A stretch of 64,000 nucleotides of DNA from Nautilus pompilius (GCA_018389105.1 JACATO010000925.1:682001-746000), one strand, 5' to 3'; positions 26,249-39,285 are shown, counted from the stretch's first letter. The notes: generated from the letters alone by a model not told the origin. Numbers and translations: made by a program.

Positions 26249-27127
26249 CAGGGTGATTGAAAAGTAACTCCCTATTTTAAAATACTTATACTTTATCCTA
26301 TTATTGTAATATTTTTCTCAATTTTTGTGTGTGTGTGTGTTCCATGATGTATGGGAATTAAATTTATGTACTGTCAAGCACTCTCTGCCGAAGACTGCGA
26401 CATTCGTATGGAGTTTGGGGAGGTGATGATGGCTTGGTATGAAGATTGGTCTGATCTCTCTAAAAATATCCTCTGGAGTGATGAAGCGGTATTGGTTTGT
26501 GAACCGTCACAACTGCCACTACTGGGCGGGAGAAGATCCTCGTATTACCTCTGAAAAAATGCAAAATCGGCCCAAGGTAACGGTATGGTGTGGAATGACC
26601 TCGGACAGAATTGTGGGTCCCTTCATCCTTTGCGATACCATGAATTCCGAAAGGTACCTCACCATTCTGAGAGATGAAATCTGGCCAGTTATCAGTACAT
26701 GGGAGAATATTGAAGATTTGATTTTCATGCAAGATGGCGCTCCTCCACATTTTGCTATTGTTGTTCATGAATGGCTGAATGCCCACTTCCCTGGGAGATG
26801 GATGGGTCGTCGTGGTCCACATGAGTGGCCAGCCAGAAGTCCTGACTTAACACCCTGTGACTTTTTTCTTTGGGGTTGGTTAAAGGACAACAACTTTGGA
26901 AGAACTTGAAGGGCGAATACGAGAAGTTATGTCTTCCATCCCACAAGAGTTCCTTGTGAAATCAGTTGACGCAGTTCCCAGGCGGCTTGAGAAGCTGGTG
27001 GCGAATGCTGGCGCCCATATCAAATTTTAAATAAAACTCCATGATCATATTCATTTCTTGTAAGAATTGTAGTTCAGAAATAAATTACAAGTACTTAATA
27101 ATAGGGAGTTACTTTTCAATCACCCTG
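26249..27127 (+). mobile_element. Mariner-like element, DD41D type, internally deleted
   Basis: Terminal inverted repeats are nearly perfect over about 27 bp: the left end starts cagggtgattgaaaagtaac and the right end, inverted, starts the same way. Both ends border TA. The element is 879 bp, against about 1.3 kb for intact relatives. The missing part corresponds to the N-terminal DNA-binding half of the transposase. The strong match of the ends and the still legible catalytic region suggest it is one of the younger elements here. Confidence 0.9.
26368..27029 (+). pseudogene. DD41D transposase, truncated and frameshifted
   Basis: This is the C-terminal catalytic part of an IS630/Tc1/mariner transposase. 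It begins in one frame (ALSAEDCDIRMEFGE, then NILWSDEAV with the first catalytic Asp). It shifts frame near 26490 into WFVNRHNCHYWAGEDPR, continues through KVTVWCGM and FMQDGAPPH (second Asp), and reaches RSPDLTPCDFFLWGWLKD (third Asp). There are 41 residues between the second and third Asp, which places it in the DD41D group (rosa-type) rather than mariner DD34D or Tc1 DD34E. A second frameshift near 26886 leads to TTLEELEGRIREVMSSIPQE and the C-terminus NAGAHIKF with a stop at about 27029. The N-terminal helix-turn-helix half is absent. All three catalytic Asp remain, but the protein cannot be made intact. Confidence 0.88.
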
Positions 27128-27276
27128 TATATATACAGTATTTTTGTAATTTTTTATTCTCTGGCATTTTTAACAAATCGAGTTTAACTAAAGATGCCCT
27201 TTATTTTGTTACTTTTTCATTCCTTAAAAATTGCATTATGTTTTTAATATCACAGGTTTCTACACATGTGCATGCA

Positions 27277-28632
27277 CACTACCATTCAGAAGTTTGGATG
27301 CATAACAGTATTTTAAGTTTTAATGGATATGTAATCTATTAACAAGCATGAATATAATTGAAACGATTTAACTTTTGATTCATTGAAATCTCTTCTTTTT
27401 TACTGTCTGACAGATTCTTGGCACCTCCCAAGTAATTGAGATAATTTTTGGATGCTGCATTCCAAGTTTCCTGTAAGATCTGCTGCTGCAACTGTTGAAC
27501 CAAAAACTGCTGTTAATTTTTGGCTCTTCTTTTTCATCCCATAAAGTTTCCATGGGATTTAAGTCTAGTAATTCTCATGGCCATTTTATGATAATGAGAA
27601 CCCTGTCTTGTTGCTATTTTTTTTGCATAAATAACTCTGAGAGAGGTTGGAAGTATGCTATTGTAAGATAAATTGTTGGCCAACAAAATAAGTCCATTGA
27701 AATGGTTTGTCTTTGTATAGCCTTGGTTTTTTTTTATGGAGATCGCCAACCATGTTTTAATCAAAAAACCATAGACCATTGTTTCCTCTTCCAAGCTAAT
27801 AGTAGAGAGAGACAATGAATTCTTTTAGTCTGTTCATTCTGAAAAGACAAACTGTACAGTTTGATCCACATATTTCAAATCTGGATTTATTAGTACAGAG
27901 CACTTGTTGTCATTTATCAATTTGTCCAGTTTTTGTGATGGTTCCCCCCATGCGAGCTCTCTTCACCCCCGTTACGGCCTCAGTAGAAGTTTGTCTTTTT
28001 TTATTTTTTATTTTTTTAAATGAATCCAGTTACTTTCAACCATCTTTTGACAGTAGATACAAATATCGAATCATTCATCATTCCGTGTTGCATTCATGGC
28101 AGCCCTCTTTTTGGAGGCTGGGGACATTGGCCAAGGTTGGTACTAGTGGCACAGAGTTATATAAGCAACCCCATTCAATGGCACACTTAGTTTGTTGCAT
28201 TTTCTCATAAGGAAATTCCTTCATTTCTCAGTATAACAATAGCTCTTTGTTGTTCAATCCATAGTTGTTTAGCCTTTGCCATCACTACTCTTTCCTAAGC
28301 AAATAATTTCAGACTTTTACTATTACTTTCAGTTATTTTAAAATAGAATATTCTTCTGGTTAACATCAATCATGAGTTCTATGGATATGGTAATTTCTAG
28401 ATAATTACTTTAATTCCATTGGTCATAAACTATCATTTTTCTCAGATGATTCTGTGATCCATAAATTTACATTTTGATATAATATCAAATATAAAAGGAT
28501 ATTTAACCATGAAATATATTTAATTAACTAATATATTTTTCATTGCTAAAATCATTTTGAATCTACTTTTATATATGATATCACATAAGTAAAAATTATT
28601 GGGATGTACCAAGACTTTGGAGCAGAAGAGTG
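27277..28632 (-). mobile_element. Tc1-like element, degraded
   Basis: The left end reads cactaccattcagaagtttg, the typical style of Tc1 terminal repeats. A degraded counterpart (ccaagactttggagcag…agtg) ends near 28632, just before a TG repeat. This would give a 1.36-kb element, the usual Tc1 size. The right boundary is less certain than the left. It starts 149 bp after the DD41D element. Confidence 0.6.
27385..28282 (-). pseudogene. Tc1-like transposase fossil
   Basis: The minus strand starts at 28282 with MAKAKQLWIEQQRAIVILRNEG, the Tc1 N-terminal helix-turn-helix region (family MGKTKQLS…ARIVALHEEGFS). Then come KSRFEICGSN, which matches the family's DESKFEIFGSN, a VGDLHK block, and near 27540-27590 NGHEN..T*IPWKLYG, equivalent to WPSQSPDLNPIENLWDE. 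The first catalytic DE is replaced by NK. Stops and frameshifts are numerous, so it is dead. The plus-strand 131-codon open frame at 27815-28210 is only its antisense shadow. Confidence 0.8.
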
Positions 28633-29454
28633 TGTGTGTGTGTGTGCTTCTTTTTCTTCTCTATTATCAGGATTGCTTTACATTTTTCTTGAGAATTCTG
28701 TTTCTTTTTAAGAAAATATGATTGTTTGTATGATGAAACTGTTTTATTTAGCATTTTCATGGTAAATCATTTGCTATATTACATTTACTCTGGTCATCCA
28801 TTAATATCAGATCTCCGTCCTTTGTTAAGGTATTTCCCCCTGTCTGGGAACGCTTCCAAAATCTATAAGTTCAGAGAACACCCAGTTGCTACATACATCA
28901 AATAGCTTTTAAGAAGGGTCTCACTTACTAAGAAGACTTTTTTTGCATTTGTATGTTCTATTTAAAGCTCACTTTTCTGATGTAAGCTTCCGACGAGAAC
29001 AGCTACTATATTATTTTGTGAGATTGTACTGCTCCTAGAATTTTAGTTGCAGTGACCTTCATCGTTAAATTGAACGATTATCATTGTGGAGACTTGACTA
29101 GTTGATTTTGAAGATGAGATATGGTGGTTTTTTTATTATTATTTATTATTATTATTATTATTATATATTATTATTATTATTATTATTATTTGACAAAGTT
29201 TATTAAGACAGGGTGGTATTATGTAGTTTGGTTACTGATGTGATTCTCTTAACGTCTCTAGTAAGCTACTGTCTTCCCATTAACTTTATATAGCCATCAT
29301 GCACTAAAACCATATCTCAGAATTTAATGTTTCTTTTTTTTTTTTAATTTAAATTCTGGAAGAGAAAAAAAAAAATATACTTTTTTGTCTCAGTCGTTTA
29401 CCATCTTGTTGCCATGGAAATAACAACCATGTTAAATAATTTTTTTAAAATATT
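28633..29454. other. Non-coding stretch with ATT/TTA repeat
   Basis: No gene. An imperfect TTA trinucleotide run occupies about 29132-29190, and A/T runs lie at 29332-29345 and 29364-29378. Confidence 0.5.
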
Positions 29455-29739
29455 TCTCTCTCTCCAGAGCTCTCTCTCTCTCTCTCTTTCTCCATCTCTC
29501 TGTCTCTCTCTCTCTCTCTCTCTCGAAAAGAGCTCGCTGGCGCGGGGCTCTCTCTCTCTCCATCGCTCGCTCTCTCTCTCCATCTCTCTCCCCATCGCTC
29601 TCTCTCTCCATCTCCATCGCTCTCCTCGCAATCTAGCTCTCTCTCAGCTACTCTCGCCTCTCTCTCGATCGAGCTCTCTCTCCATCTCTCTCTCTCTCCA
29701 TCTCCATCTCTCTTCTCTCCATCTCTCTCTCTCTCTCCA

Positions 29740-29781
<42 letters not shown>

Positions 29782-29806
29782 TCTCTCTCTTCATCTCTCT
29801 CTCTCT

Positions 29807-29843
<37 letters not shown>

Positions 29844-29921
29844 TCTCTCTCCATCTCTCTTCTCCATCTCTCTCTTCTCTCTCTCCTCCATCTCTCTCTC
29901 TCTCTCTCCATCTTCTCTCCA

Positions 29922-29955
<34 letters not shown>

Positions 29956-29956
29956 T
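29455..29956. repeat. CT/GA array with CCATCTCTCT variants
   Basis: About 500 bases of almost pure pyrimidine on the plus strand, built from CT runs punctuated by CCAT (for example tctccatctctctctc). Two less regular GC-containing patches lie at 29524-29550 and 29627-29675. Long open frames of Ser/Leu on one strand and Arg/Glu on the other are artefacts of this repeat. Confidence 0.95.
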
Positions 29957-32883
29957 ATCCAGAGGAAAATCACATTTTCATAGAAGCCTTGGATCCTTTA
30001 ATATGGCAAAATCAATGAGGGCTTTTCAAAGAATTGTGCTATTGATTATTACCTTCATAAATCAAATCAATTTTGTTAAAGTGATTCTTTTCTTTTCTTT
30101 CCTCATGAAGGAATTAATAACTAATCTTTCATTGCTTTACCATTTGTGTGTTAAAAACATTCAAGTAGATTGTTAACGAAAGTTTTATTTTCACTATACA
30201 ACTTTAAGTTCTTCACTGACTGTATATTGGCATCAATAACTCTTATCTTGATCAAACATTTTTTTGTAATCAAGTACCACATGGCAGAACAGAGATATAA
30301 TTTTTATCGTATGTGGAGAAAACAGATTTATTCATTCTTTTCTATTGGATTTCGGTTAAGCATTTTTTTTCTTGGATAATTTTTTATTATCTTATTATGT
30401 AACCTGTACGCTGTCTATTGTGACTCAGAATACCCCTGACGTTAATCATATCCTCTAGCTTTTTCAGTCACACTGTTTGATGATATTTTGGCAGCACTAG
30501 CAAATTTTTACATCTGGCAGAAATTCTCTTTGTTAGAAGAGGAAAAAAAGATTGAAAAATAAATTTTCAACTTTTATAATGTTTGAGAGAGAGAGAGATG
30601 CAAAGAACTGAACTTGGAATTGGATTAATGGTTTTGCTTGTTTGCTAAGCCACCTAAAATTACTTATTTTACTTGAAAGTTACTCAGAGGCTTGGCTGGG
30701 CTGCTGTTTAGATTTATGATGGCTTCTTGCCTCTCCTACTAATATTTAGAAGGTTTGTTTGTTTTTTTTAAAAAAAACAAAACAAAAACAATTGAGGACC
30801 ATCTTGACAGAAATTTGAATATATGCTAAAAGTAGCATATGAGGCACTTCTCTGTATAAATCTATTTCTGCTTTCTTCTACTTTCATCCATTTACAATTA
30901 ACTGTAGAGAAGTGAGAAACATTCAGCATGAAACTAACCAATATAACAGGGGGCTGGCTGTATAGGGCAGGACAACATGTCCAAAAAATCCCTATTCAAA
31001 CTTTCATTTTGTTTGCTTTATTATATTAAAAAAAGACTACTTGGGTCTGACATTTTACAAATTGGAATTCTGCTGGACATGTGCATATATAATAACATGG
31101 AGTGTGAAAAATTAGAGAGACAGCTCTCATGTTTTATTAGCTAAGTCTCTCCCTGTTGTGTTGTGTTGATGTTAATCCTTTAGAAATTAAATGATAGTTG
31201 CCCACTGTTATTTCGCGCCATAAATAGTAGTGGTAAGTAAAAGAACATGATGATGGTTGTCTCCATCTTGATAAAAGTAATGACACTCTTTATATTTCAT
31301 TTCAATGAATTTAATTTATGTTGTGAATGCTTATGTCTGTGTATATTGTAGTTGCATCTATAGGCGTTGCGGCGATCCCTGAGGCATATGGCAGTTGATC
31401 TGGGGGCATTCTACCTGAGGTTTTTTCTACTTCCTATACCTGATTTTTCCTAGTCCTTCGACGCTATTTTCTCCGCTGTATGATATGTTCTCTACGACTG
31501 GACAGTGTGCTCGTGACCACTGGGTTAGTGATAACTCAGTGTTTTAACAAGACCTTTGTCGGTGACATACCCAACATTAATTGCTAATAATAAGTTAAAA
31601 TGACGATTAATTTAGGGACCAGTACTGGACAACAGAAAAAAAAACAAAACAAACAGCTATATTGAGCTGTTGTGTCATTCACTGGTTTCTTAAATGATGG
31701 TATTTTCTTTTTAGGCCCCTTATGTATAGGCTGTTCTACACAACCGACATGCTTGCTTGCTGGCAGTAATTATGTATGTAGGTGTCACTTGAGATGGCTG
31801 AATCATTCCAGCTTTGCTATATACACACATCTCCGCTACTGACCAGCTGGAGAAAGTTTTTATTTACTTGCCTCCATTGGTTAGAAAAAGAAATCAATCA
31901 ATCAACAAAATTAAAAACAGACAAAAGAAATTAATAACAATAAGAGATATTATCTACGATTAGCTTTATTTCATGTTTTCGACTGACAATGTTTAAAGTA
32001 TAAATCATTATTAGACAAATTCTTTCGTGATCCGGGTATGGAATAATGGAATTATCATAGGGGAAAGGGAATATTACACAAAGATGGTTCTCAAAATTGG
32101 GAACTCTTTTTTTTTTTCTTTTAAGTTAGTTTGGTCCCCTTTTCTTTTTTTATTTATTATTCCAAACCGAGTAAATTTCCAGTTTCAATTTCATGCACCA
32201 AGTGGTCTGTTTGGAGGGATCTATTAATGGAAAAATGGGAGAAGAGAGGGGAACATGCAGTGTATTGAGACTGATGGGTTTATGGAGATCGAGACGTTTA
32301 ATAGTGATTGCAGTGCATCTCAGAAATCATCTGCGTCATAAGTACAAATTTACTTCATAACTTGAAAAAGACAACAAAAACCTTTTTTTGTTAATAACTT
32401 ACCTGTATTTGTAACTCATAGGAATTTCATTCAATTTAGATTACACCTTTTTAAAATCTATGCACAATTTGATAGCACTCCTACCAAGAGAAGGAGCTAT
32501 TTGCCCATGTATGTTGTATAATACGGTATTGTGCTAGGTTGTCATGTCTTCTATAATACTGTAAAGTGGTTGTTGTTAAGTTTGTGCACAATAATACGCT
32601 CTGTTGCATCTACGTGGGTTTTCACGTCTGTTTTACTCGTTTCAAAAGAACTTAAAAGCCCTTTTTAAGACAGATTCAAAAAATATCAGTACAAAATATT
32701 TAACTGATTATTTCTAATGCACATTCAGTAATTTGTGATTAGTAAATTTAGCATTGAAACTGAATTTTAAATAGTAGAATTGTTAAAACTGTGGATTTTA
32801 ACATTTTTTTTTCCATTTAGCAATGAAACTTTCAGCTTATATAGTTGCTAGTTTTGTGGTGAAGTGTCAAGATTAGCATGTGA
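29957..32883. other. Non-coding stretch between the two CT/GA arrays
   Basis: No exon or element is supported. The part at about 31365-31580 is richer in CpG than its surroundings but has no recognised content. Short CT/GA and T runs occur. Confidence 0.4.
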
Positions 32884-33216
32884 AGACGGGCTTCGAAAAG
32901 AGTACACAAGAGAGAGCAGAGAGAGAGCAGATTCTCTAGGATAGCGAGAGAGAAATATGATCCAGTCTCTCTCTCCATCGGAGCGAAGCTCTCTCTCTTC
33001 CAGCAGAGAGGGAGCGAGAGCGATCTCGCGGAGACACAGCAGAGGAGAAAGCGCGAGCTCTCAAAGCAGAGAGCTCCGAGCCAGATTCTCGACTCTCTCT
33101 CGAGAAAGCGGAGAGACGAGAGAGCTCTCGCGATCTGTCGAGCGGCTCTCGCTCGAGAGTCTCTACAGACTCTCTCCTCTTTCTCTCTTCCAGACTCTCG
33201 ATCTCTCTCCCATCTA
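32884..33216. repeat. Degenerate mixed-strand GA/CT patch
   Basis: A 330-bp region in which GA-rich and CT-rich runs alternate on the same strand, with many palindromic words such as gagctc, ctcgag and tctcgcgat. It is much richer in CpG than its surroundings. It leads straight into the regular CT array at 33217. Open frames through it are repeat artefacts. Confidence 0.8.
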
Positions 33217-33426
33217 GTCCGCTCAGCTCTCGCTCCAATCCCTCTCTCTCTCTCTCTCTCTCTCTTCGCTCTCTCTCTCTCCCATCTTCTCTCTCTCCAT
33301 CTTCTCTCCTCTCTCTCTCTCCATCCTCCTCTCTCTCTCTCATCTTCTCTCTCTCCATCTTCTCTCCTCTCTCTCTCTCCATCCTTCTCTCTCTCCATCT
33401 TCTCTCTCTCCATCTTCTCTCCTCTC

Positions 33427-33475
<49 letters not shown>

Positions 33476-33485
33476 TCTCTCTCTC
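33217..33485. repeat. CT array with CCATCTTCTCTC units
   Basis: A regular pyrimidine-rich array with repeated ctctctccatcttctctc-like units, ending in a pure CT run at about 33437-33471. It resembles the array 3.3 kb to its left in unit type and strand. Confidence 0.95.
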
Positions 33486-36400
33486 GTTTCATGTGTACCT
33501 CCAGTTTATAGAATGCTCGTCTTGATATCGAATAGTTTAATGAAGATGCTTGTGCCTTTTCTTTTTTTAAAATTATCTGCAGTTTTAGTACAATTATTAT
33601 TCAACTATTAACATCCACAGTGTAGTTGTCAAGTTGCCCTGATTAGTAACTATGGCTGTGTGAAAACCTCTCTTATTCAGTATTCTATTGCTGACTCATT
33701 TGTTATTATCCATCTGCTCTCTGTGCACACTTGCAGTTTTTCCTAAAAGAAATAGCATGCATCATATATGGGAGCTTTAGCCTAGAAATTTCATTTCCTT
33801 ATACAAATTCATTTGAAAGCTAGAATAGTTTATTTGATATCATTGAACAAGTAATATATCTAGTAGTTTTCCTGCAATTATAAGTCTGGTATTTTGCTAC
33901 ACAATACAAAATGAATTAGTGTTTGATTTTGAAGAAAAGGGAAAGAAAAGAAACATTTTTCTCAGATATTTTAATCTTAGCAATCAGAAATATCACAAAG
34001 GATAATTTTTTTTTTTTTTTCATTATTGACTTTAAATAATAAATAAGCATCAATATCATCTGAATAGGTTGGGGCTTTTTTTGTTTTTTAAATCACTGCA
34101 TATAAATTTATTCATTCATTTCCTGGTGTACATAGCTAGCTCGATGCTGCCTGTAGTTTTCTGTCTTGGTAAGTATACTAGAAAAACTGCATGATGCATT
34201 TGTAGGTAAATCTCTTGGCACTCATAACTGTTTCTGGAAAGTAGCAAATACTGTTCTTCCTTTTACACAGCTGAGCCCAAAAACATACATCCCCCCCTAT
34301 CTTACTTTTGATTTCAATCCCTGAGAGTTTCAGACGTAATTTCTCAGCTGTATTCATGAAAGTTGATTAGTTTTGCCTCTTAATACTATTTGCCCAAGTA
34401 AATATTACGTGTAGTTCAATTGCTGCCATTATCATTAAATTATCACAAGCGTCAGTTCCCCGTTACCAGAATCACACATACATGTAGCTTCTACTGTCTC
34501 CACCCTGCCACACCCTGCTCTGTTAAGAAGACAATTTCAGTGGGCACTTTAAAATGTCTACTACATCTAAAGTGATAATTCTTTTCCCACACCTGAGCAG
34601 TAAGCAGTATATTGTCTACCTTGAAAGGTGTCATGGCTTTGGCAAACTCCATAGAATTTATTGAGTGTCTCAATTTTCTTTTGTTTGTTTTTTTGAATAG
34701 TCATTTTTTGATAAAATATCACAGATATTGAAAAGGCTTTTCTGACGCATCACCTTTTTAATGTGTTGTTTGTTTTTTCCAGAATTTTATTAGAAGGGGG
34801 TCTTTTAATTGTTATTTGGCAGATAGTCACTGAAAAGATGGAGCTGAATCCACATACTTTCCTATCTTGACCGACATTTTTACTTTACCTCTTCTCTCTC
34901 TCTTATTTTAAAATTTTTCCAATAGTTGCTGCTTTTGGGAGGAGGTTCTGTCAGGAGCTGCTGACTCAGGTCACTTGTTGATTGGTTTATTTTTTGCTTG
35001 TTTTCTTTACAAACCACTTCCATATTGCCTTGAACTCCTTATCGCATACTTTTCACCACATGGCTGCCTCCAAGGGAGACTACTACTCTATTTCATGAAT
35101 CTCATCTCCCCCTTCTGACATCCAATAGGGATGTAAGCTGATATCATCTTGTTGCTTCCTTCATATTGCATTTAGTTGCTTACAGTTTGGCTAATTTAGC
35201 TCAATTTCCATCCAGCTTCCTATTTTAGGATCAGGTGTTTTGATTTCAGGTCCAGATTAGTGCTGTTGGACTCCAGTCTTCCTCTCCTTTTGTTTATTGC
35301 AGGGTCTTAAAAAAAATTTTTTTTAATTGAAAAAATGTCTGCAAAAAAACAAGTTTCTTATAAACACCACAAGACATTTCTTCTTGTGAAAAAACCTGTT
35401 ACTTACACCCGCTGATGGAAGAGAGAAAATAGCGCTGGGGTTTTCAGACTGGAATGAGTTAATGAATAACAAATGTTGAAATATTTTTTCTTCTTTCTAC
35501 ATGGGAAGATATTTTTGATAATTTTATTAATGGTTAGCAACAAAAAAACATCTTTGAAAACAGCTGTATATGCATACACACAGAAGAGTTTTCAACAATG
35601 TTTTAAGAAAATTAATCTATTCTTTTTTAGAGAGAGAGAGAATGGCATATATTGTATATGGACCCTAGAAGGGCTGAAGAGGGAATATTTTACTTTTGTT
35701 TGTTTGTTTGCTGTTTTTTTCTGTGTTTTTATCTTTTTTTTTTGTTGTTCTCTCTGCATCTTCGTAAACTCAGTGATTTCCAGCGCTTGCTTGTGGATGT
35801 GGTGGAGCTGGTAGACTTCTAACAAATGCCATCAATAAGCGTTTCAGAGTTTTCTCTCAAAAAGATTTTGTTCCAAGACCACGATCATCAACAATGGGCC
35901 CCTGCACAGACACGTTTCGGTTTTACCCTGACACCTAGGCGGTTGGAACTTTAGCAAGTTGGGTCACAGACAAAGCAAAATGGGATTTTCTGGGATTCAC
36001 TTTTGTGAAGTCTTGCTCACAGCATGTAGCACGTTGTACTGTTGCTTTTAAACTGCCCAGTTAGTATTTTAGAGACCTTTTTTTTTTTTTATAAAATCCA
36101 CAATGGACATTAATGGCTGTTTAAGAGAAATAGATTTAAGAATGATTTCAACAACTGTAGTGATTAATTATCCTGACTGAACTAGGACCATAGCAGGCAG
36201 CATCTCTGGAGGAAAGCACAGCCATGCAGCTTTCTCATCGATATACAAAGGTTGTGTTCTCCGTGCATTCTTCTACCCTGGTTGCTGCCTTAGCCCTTTC
36301 ACCCCAACACTAATTGTTGTTGTTGTTAGTCTAGAGTTCTCTTTATCCAGCCCTTCCTTTCCCTGCCGATGAAAGTTAGCATTGGTGTGTGTGGAGAAGA

Positions 36401-36572
36401 GGATTAGATTCTGCCCATTGCCTTGATCTCTATCCTCATGCTGATCATTGTTGCCAATGCCGGCCATTTGCAATACCATTCCATGGAAATTTTTAACAAA
36501 ACTCTACTAAATATAAAAAAAAAAATCTATTAAAAATAGTTGAGAATAAAACTTTATAGGTATATTCACATA
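33486..36572. other. Non-coding stretch without recognised elements
   Basis: Nothing firm. A minus-strand 68-codon open frame at 36273-36479 has a varied amino-acid composition for such a short frame, but it matches no family I know and has no clear splice context. T runs lie at about 34008-34020 and 36080-36091. Confidence 0.35.
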
Positions 36573-36891
36573 CAGTGGTAGCCAAAAGCATTGTACCACA
36601 CAATATTTTTTGTAACCATAACTGTGACTAATGTTGCGCTTAAGTACGTTTTTCTTCTTTGTTATATCACATGTTGCTTTGTTTAAATGATAAACCTTAG
36701 TCAAATTTATTTTATTGACCTTCATTGCTATGGTTGTAGCTCCACAAGAAACAACTACATCAAAGTTTTTTTTGTAGCAGTGGACTTAATTGCCTTTATT
36801 CTGTTTTACACGTATCGTTTTATATTGTAACACAGTAAAATCTTAATATTTTGGTAAAAAAAATGTGTTGCAATAATTTTTGACACCACTG
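36573..36891. mobile_element. Tc1-type MITE
   Basis: A 319-bp non-coding element flanked by TA on both sides (36571-36572 and 36892-36893). The left end is cagtggtagccaaaagcatt and the right end, inverted, is cagtggtgtcaaaaattatt, followed by shared sequence around gcaacac. It has no coding capacity. Its ends resemble those of the Tc1 element at 45001-46918, which suggests a related transposase could have moved it. Confidence 0.75.
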
Positions 36892-36893
36892 TA

Positions 36894-39285
36894 AGTAAGC
36901 CCTGTAGTTTCATTGCTCCATTACAGCTGAAAGAATTACCATTTCTTTAAGTATTATTTATTGTAATTTAATATATATATATATATAGCATCTATGTGAT
37001 TAGATTTGGAGCTTAATGTCTTTTCTCTATTGATTCATGAATGTACATGCATTCTTTTATTGTAACTAATATTAGTTTTTTTACATGTGTATTAGATTAT
37101 GTCAGACTCACAGCAGATCCTGGGATTGTGATGTTTCTTCTAATTAAATTATTATGTTTTCTGTAAACCACTGGCTTCATAATTAAGTTGGCATTTAAAA
37201 CAGAACAAAGTATATACCCCCCCAAAAAAAATAAAGGTTTTAAATCATAATAAATAAAAATAAAAGGACAAATATTTTGAGGAATAAAGTAGATTGTACA
37301 AATAAGTGTGTTGCTAGTAGTGAAAATTACACAACTTTGTTGGAATTACAAAAGATGTATAATTGATTGTAGATATGAATGAATACAGTGTTTGAAACCA
37401 TTAGTAAATACTAAAATCTCTTTCTTGTTGATAAGATTTCTTTCTCGAATTTGAGATTCCATTCTTATTTCTTCTTACTGTTTTTTTTAATTTTAATTTC
37501 CATAAAGATCCGACAAACCAAAATTTTAAACTGCTGGTATAACTTTAGCCATTGATGCTCTATATCCATGCATTTTGTGATAGATATTTCAAACATTAAG
37601 TTATCTATTGTGGTATGTACTTCTCCAGCATCTGAAGCTAGTCACATTCCGTGTTGATTAAACTGAGGATAAGCATGTTTAGTATATTAATTTAGGTAAT
37701 ACACAAAGGCAACACAGCTTATGCATAAGTTCCAGGATAAAGAAATACTTTTCAATGGTAAATTTTAAAAAAGAAAGTTCTGTTTTAAAATCTAAAATTA
37801 AATGATAGTTGATTTCTTTTCCTCTCATCTCTTAAAGATTGGTTAACGATTTCTACTTTCTTGTTAATTGTTTGCCTTTTTTTTTGCATCAACTTTTATT
37901 GACTATTATCGTTTTAACCTTCTTTTTTTATTATTTACCTTTTCTAGAATCCTCATTATCCGAGCCATGTATGTTCAAGAACAGATGTTGATAATTCCAC
38001 CACTTAACGCTTATTTATTTGATATTTTTCACCGTTGGATTTCTTCTTTCGCTTAACCATCGAGATTGCTACTTTAGACTTTATCTGAAAATCGTTTTTT
38101 TTTCTTTCCTCCCTATTCATTAGCATAAATCTCGACGCACTGCCATAATCAGCTTGCTTACACACGCACACTAAGTAAAAGCCAACAACACACGTTAATT
38201 GGAAGTGTGCGCACACAGAGAGGCATCATGTGGGAGTGCATTTCCGGAGTTTGCAGATTTTTGTCTCCAGGGCTTCCAGTGGCCTTAAAAAAAAAAAAAT
38301 CAGCTTTAAAAATTATTTCCATCCGAAACTCACAAGTAATTGTGACAAATTTAATTAGAATTTTGTTGGAATAGTTTAACTTGTAGGTGTTCAATTCACG
38401 ATCAGCAGTTGTCTGTGGGTAGTCATGGTGTCAGAGGTGGCATTACAGTATATACAATATATGGTGCTGATTCCACAGCAGCAGAAGCTGCAAAGCTGAG
38501 AATGTGTTCCCCGTGACACTCAGAATGCGCACTTGTTAACACGTGTTACAGTTCGGGACTAATAAGCAGCAGTAACTTTACGGTCACCCTAACTCTGTTA
38601 TTACATTAAACTCTGGGCAGATTCACTTTTACATAGTTTAAGAAAATAACAAAACAAAAAACAATATACATGGATGCTAAATCGTACTGTGTATAGTAAA
38701 AATTTCAGAAGTTCTGATTGCTCTGTGTAAAGCATTAGTTCTGGAATATACAATGCAGACACGGAATCCTCATGTAAAGGATGTCAGTATTTTAGATGAT
38801 TTGTGGTAGGCATAGTGTCAATTATGAAGATCTTTTAAAGCTTTATTTGTCTAGTTTAGCTGATATATGTTTTCAAAGTGACATGTTGAAGGTATTGCAG
38901 GTTGTTGTTTTTTTTGTTTTTTTTGATAAAGAAGCCATAACTTAAAATAGAGTTTTTATTTATCTCAGGAGTGTGTCGTATATCACTTGTGGTCATAAAT
39001 GCAAGATAGATAAAACATACTCTAGATTCCGGTAATTATGTAATGTCTGCTTATATTGTTTTGCGAAATCAGCTACCTGATTACTATAAGTTTAAAAAAA
39101 CATGCTTCCCTTCTGAATTTCTACATTCATATCTTTTCCTGTTTCTGTAAGCTCTTAAGTGTATCAAAATGCCATACTAGAGTTCAAATAAGTTACTTTT
39201 ATTGGATTTGTAGTGTCAACTATATTGGCTACATCATTTGAAGAATCTACACTGGTTTCAAAAAGTTAAGCAGCAAACATGTATA
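36894..39285. other. AT-rich non-coding stretch
   Basis: No gene. A TA run at about 36968-36985, A runs at 38287-38299 and a T-rich block near 38908-38925. The few open frames are short. Confidence 0.4.

Noticed and set aside
26460-26822. 120-codon minus-strand open frame
   Set aside because: Antisense shadow of the DD41D transposase.
27815-28210. 131-codon plus-strand open frame
   Set aside because: Antisense shadow of the Tc1-like transposase fossil at 27385-28282.
29414-29983. 189-codon plus-strand open frame and several minus-strand frames
   Set aside because: They translate the CT/GA microsatellite into Ser/Leu or Arg/Glu runs; there is no protein evidence.
32832-33430. Long minus-strand open frames of 164-193 codons
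   Set aside because: Arg/Glu-rich translations of the second GA/CT array and its degenerate patch.
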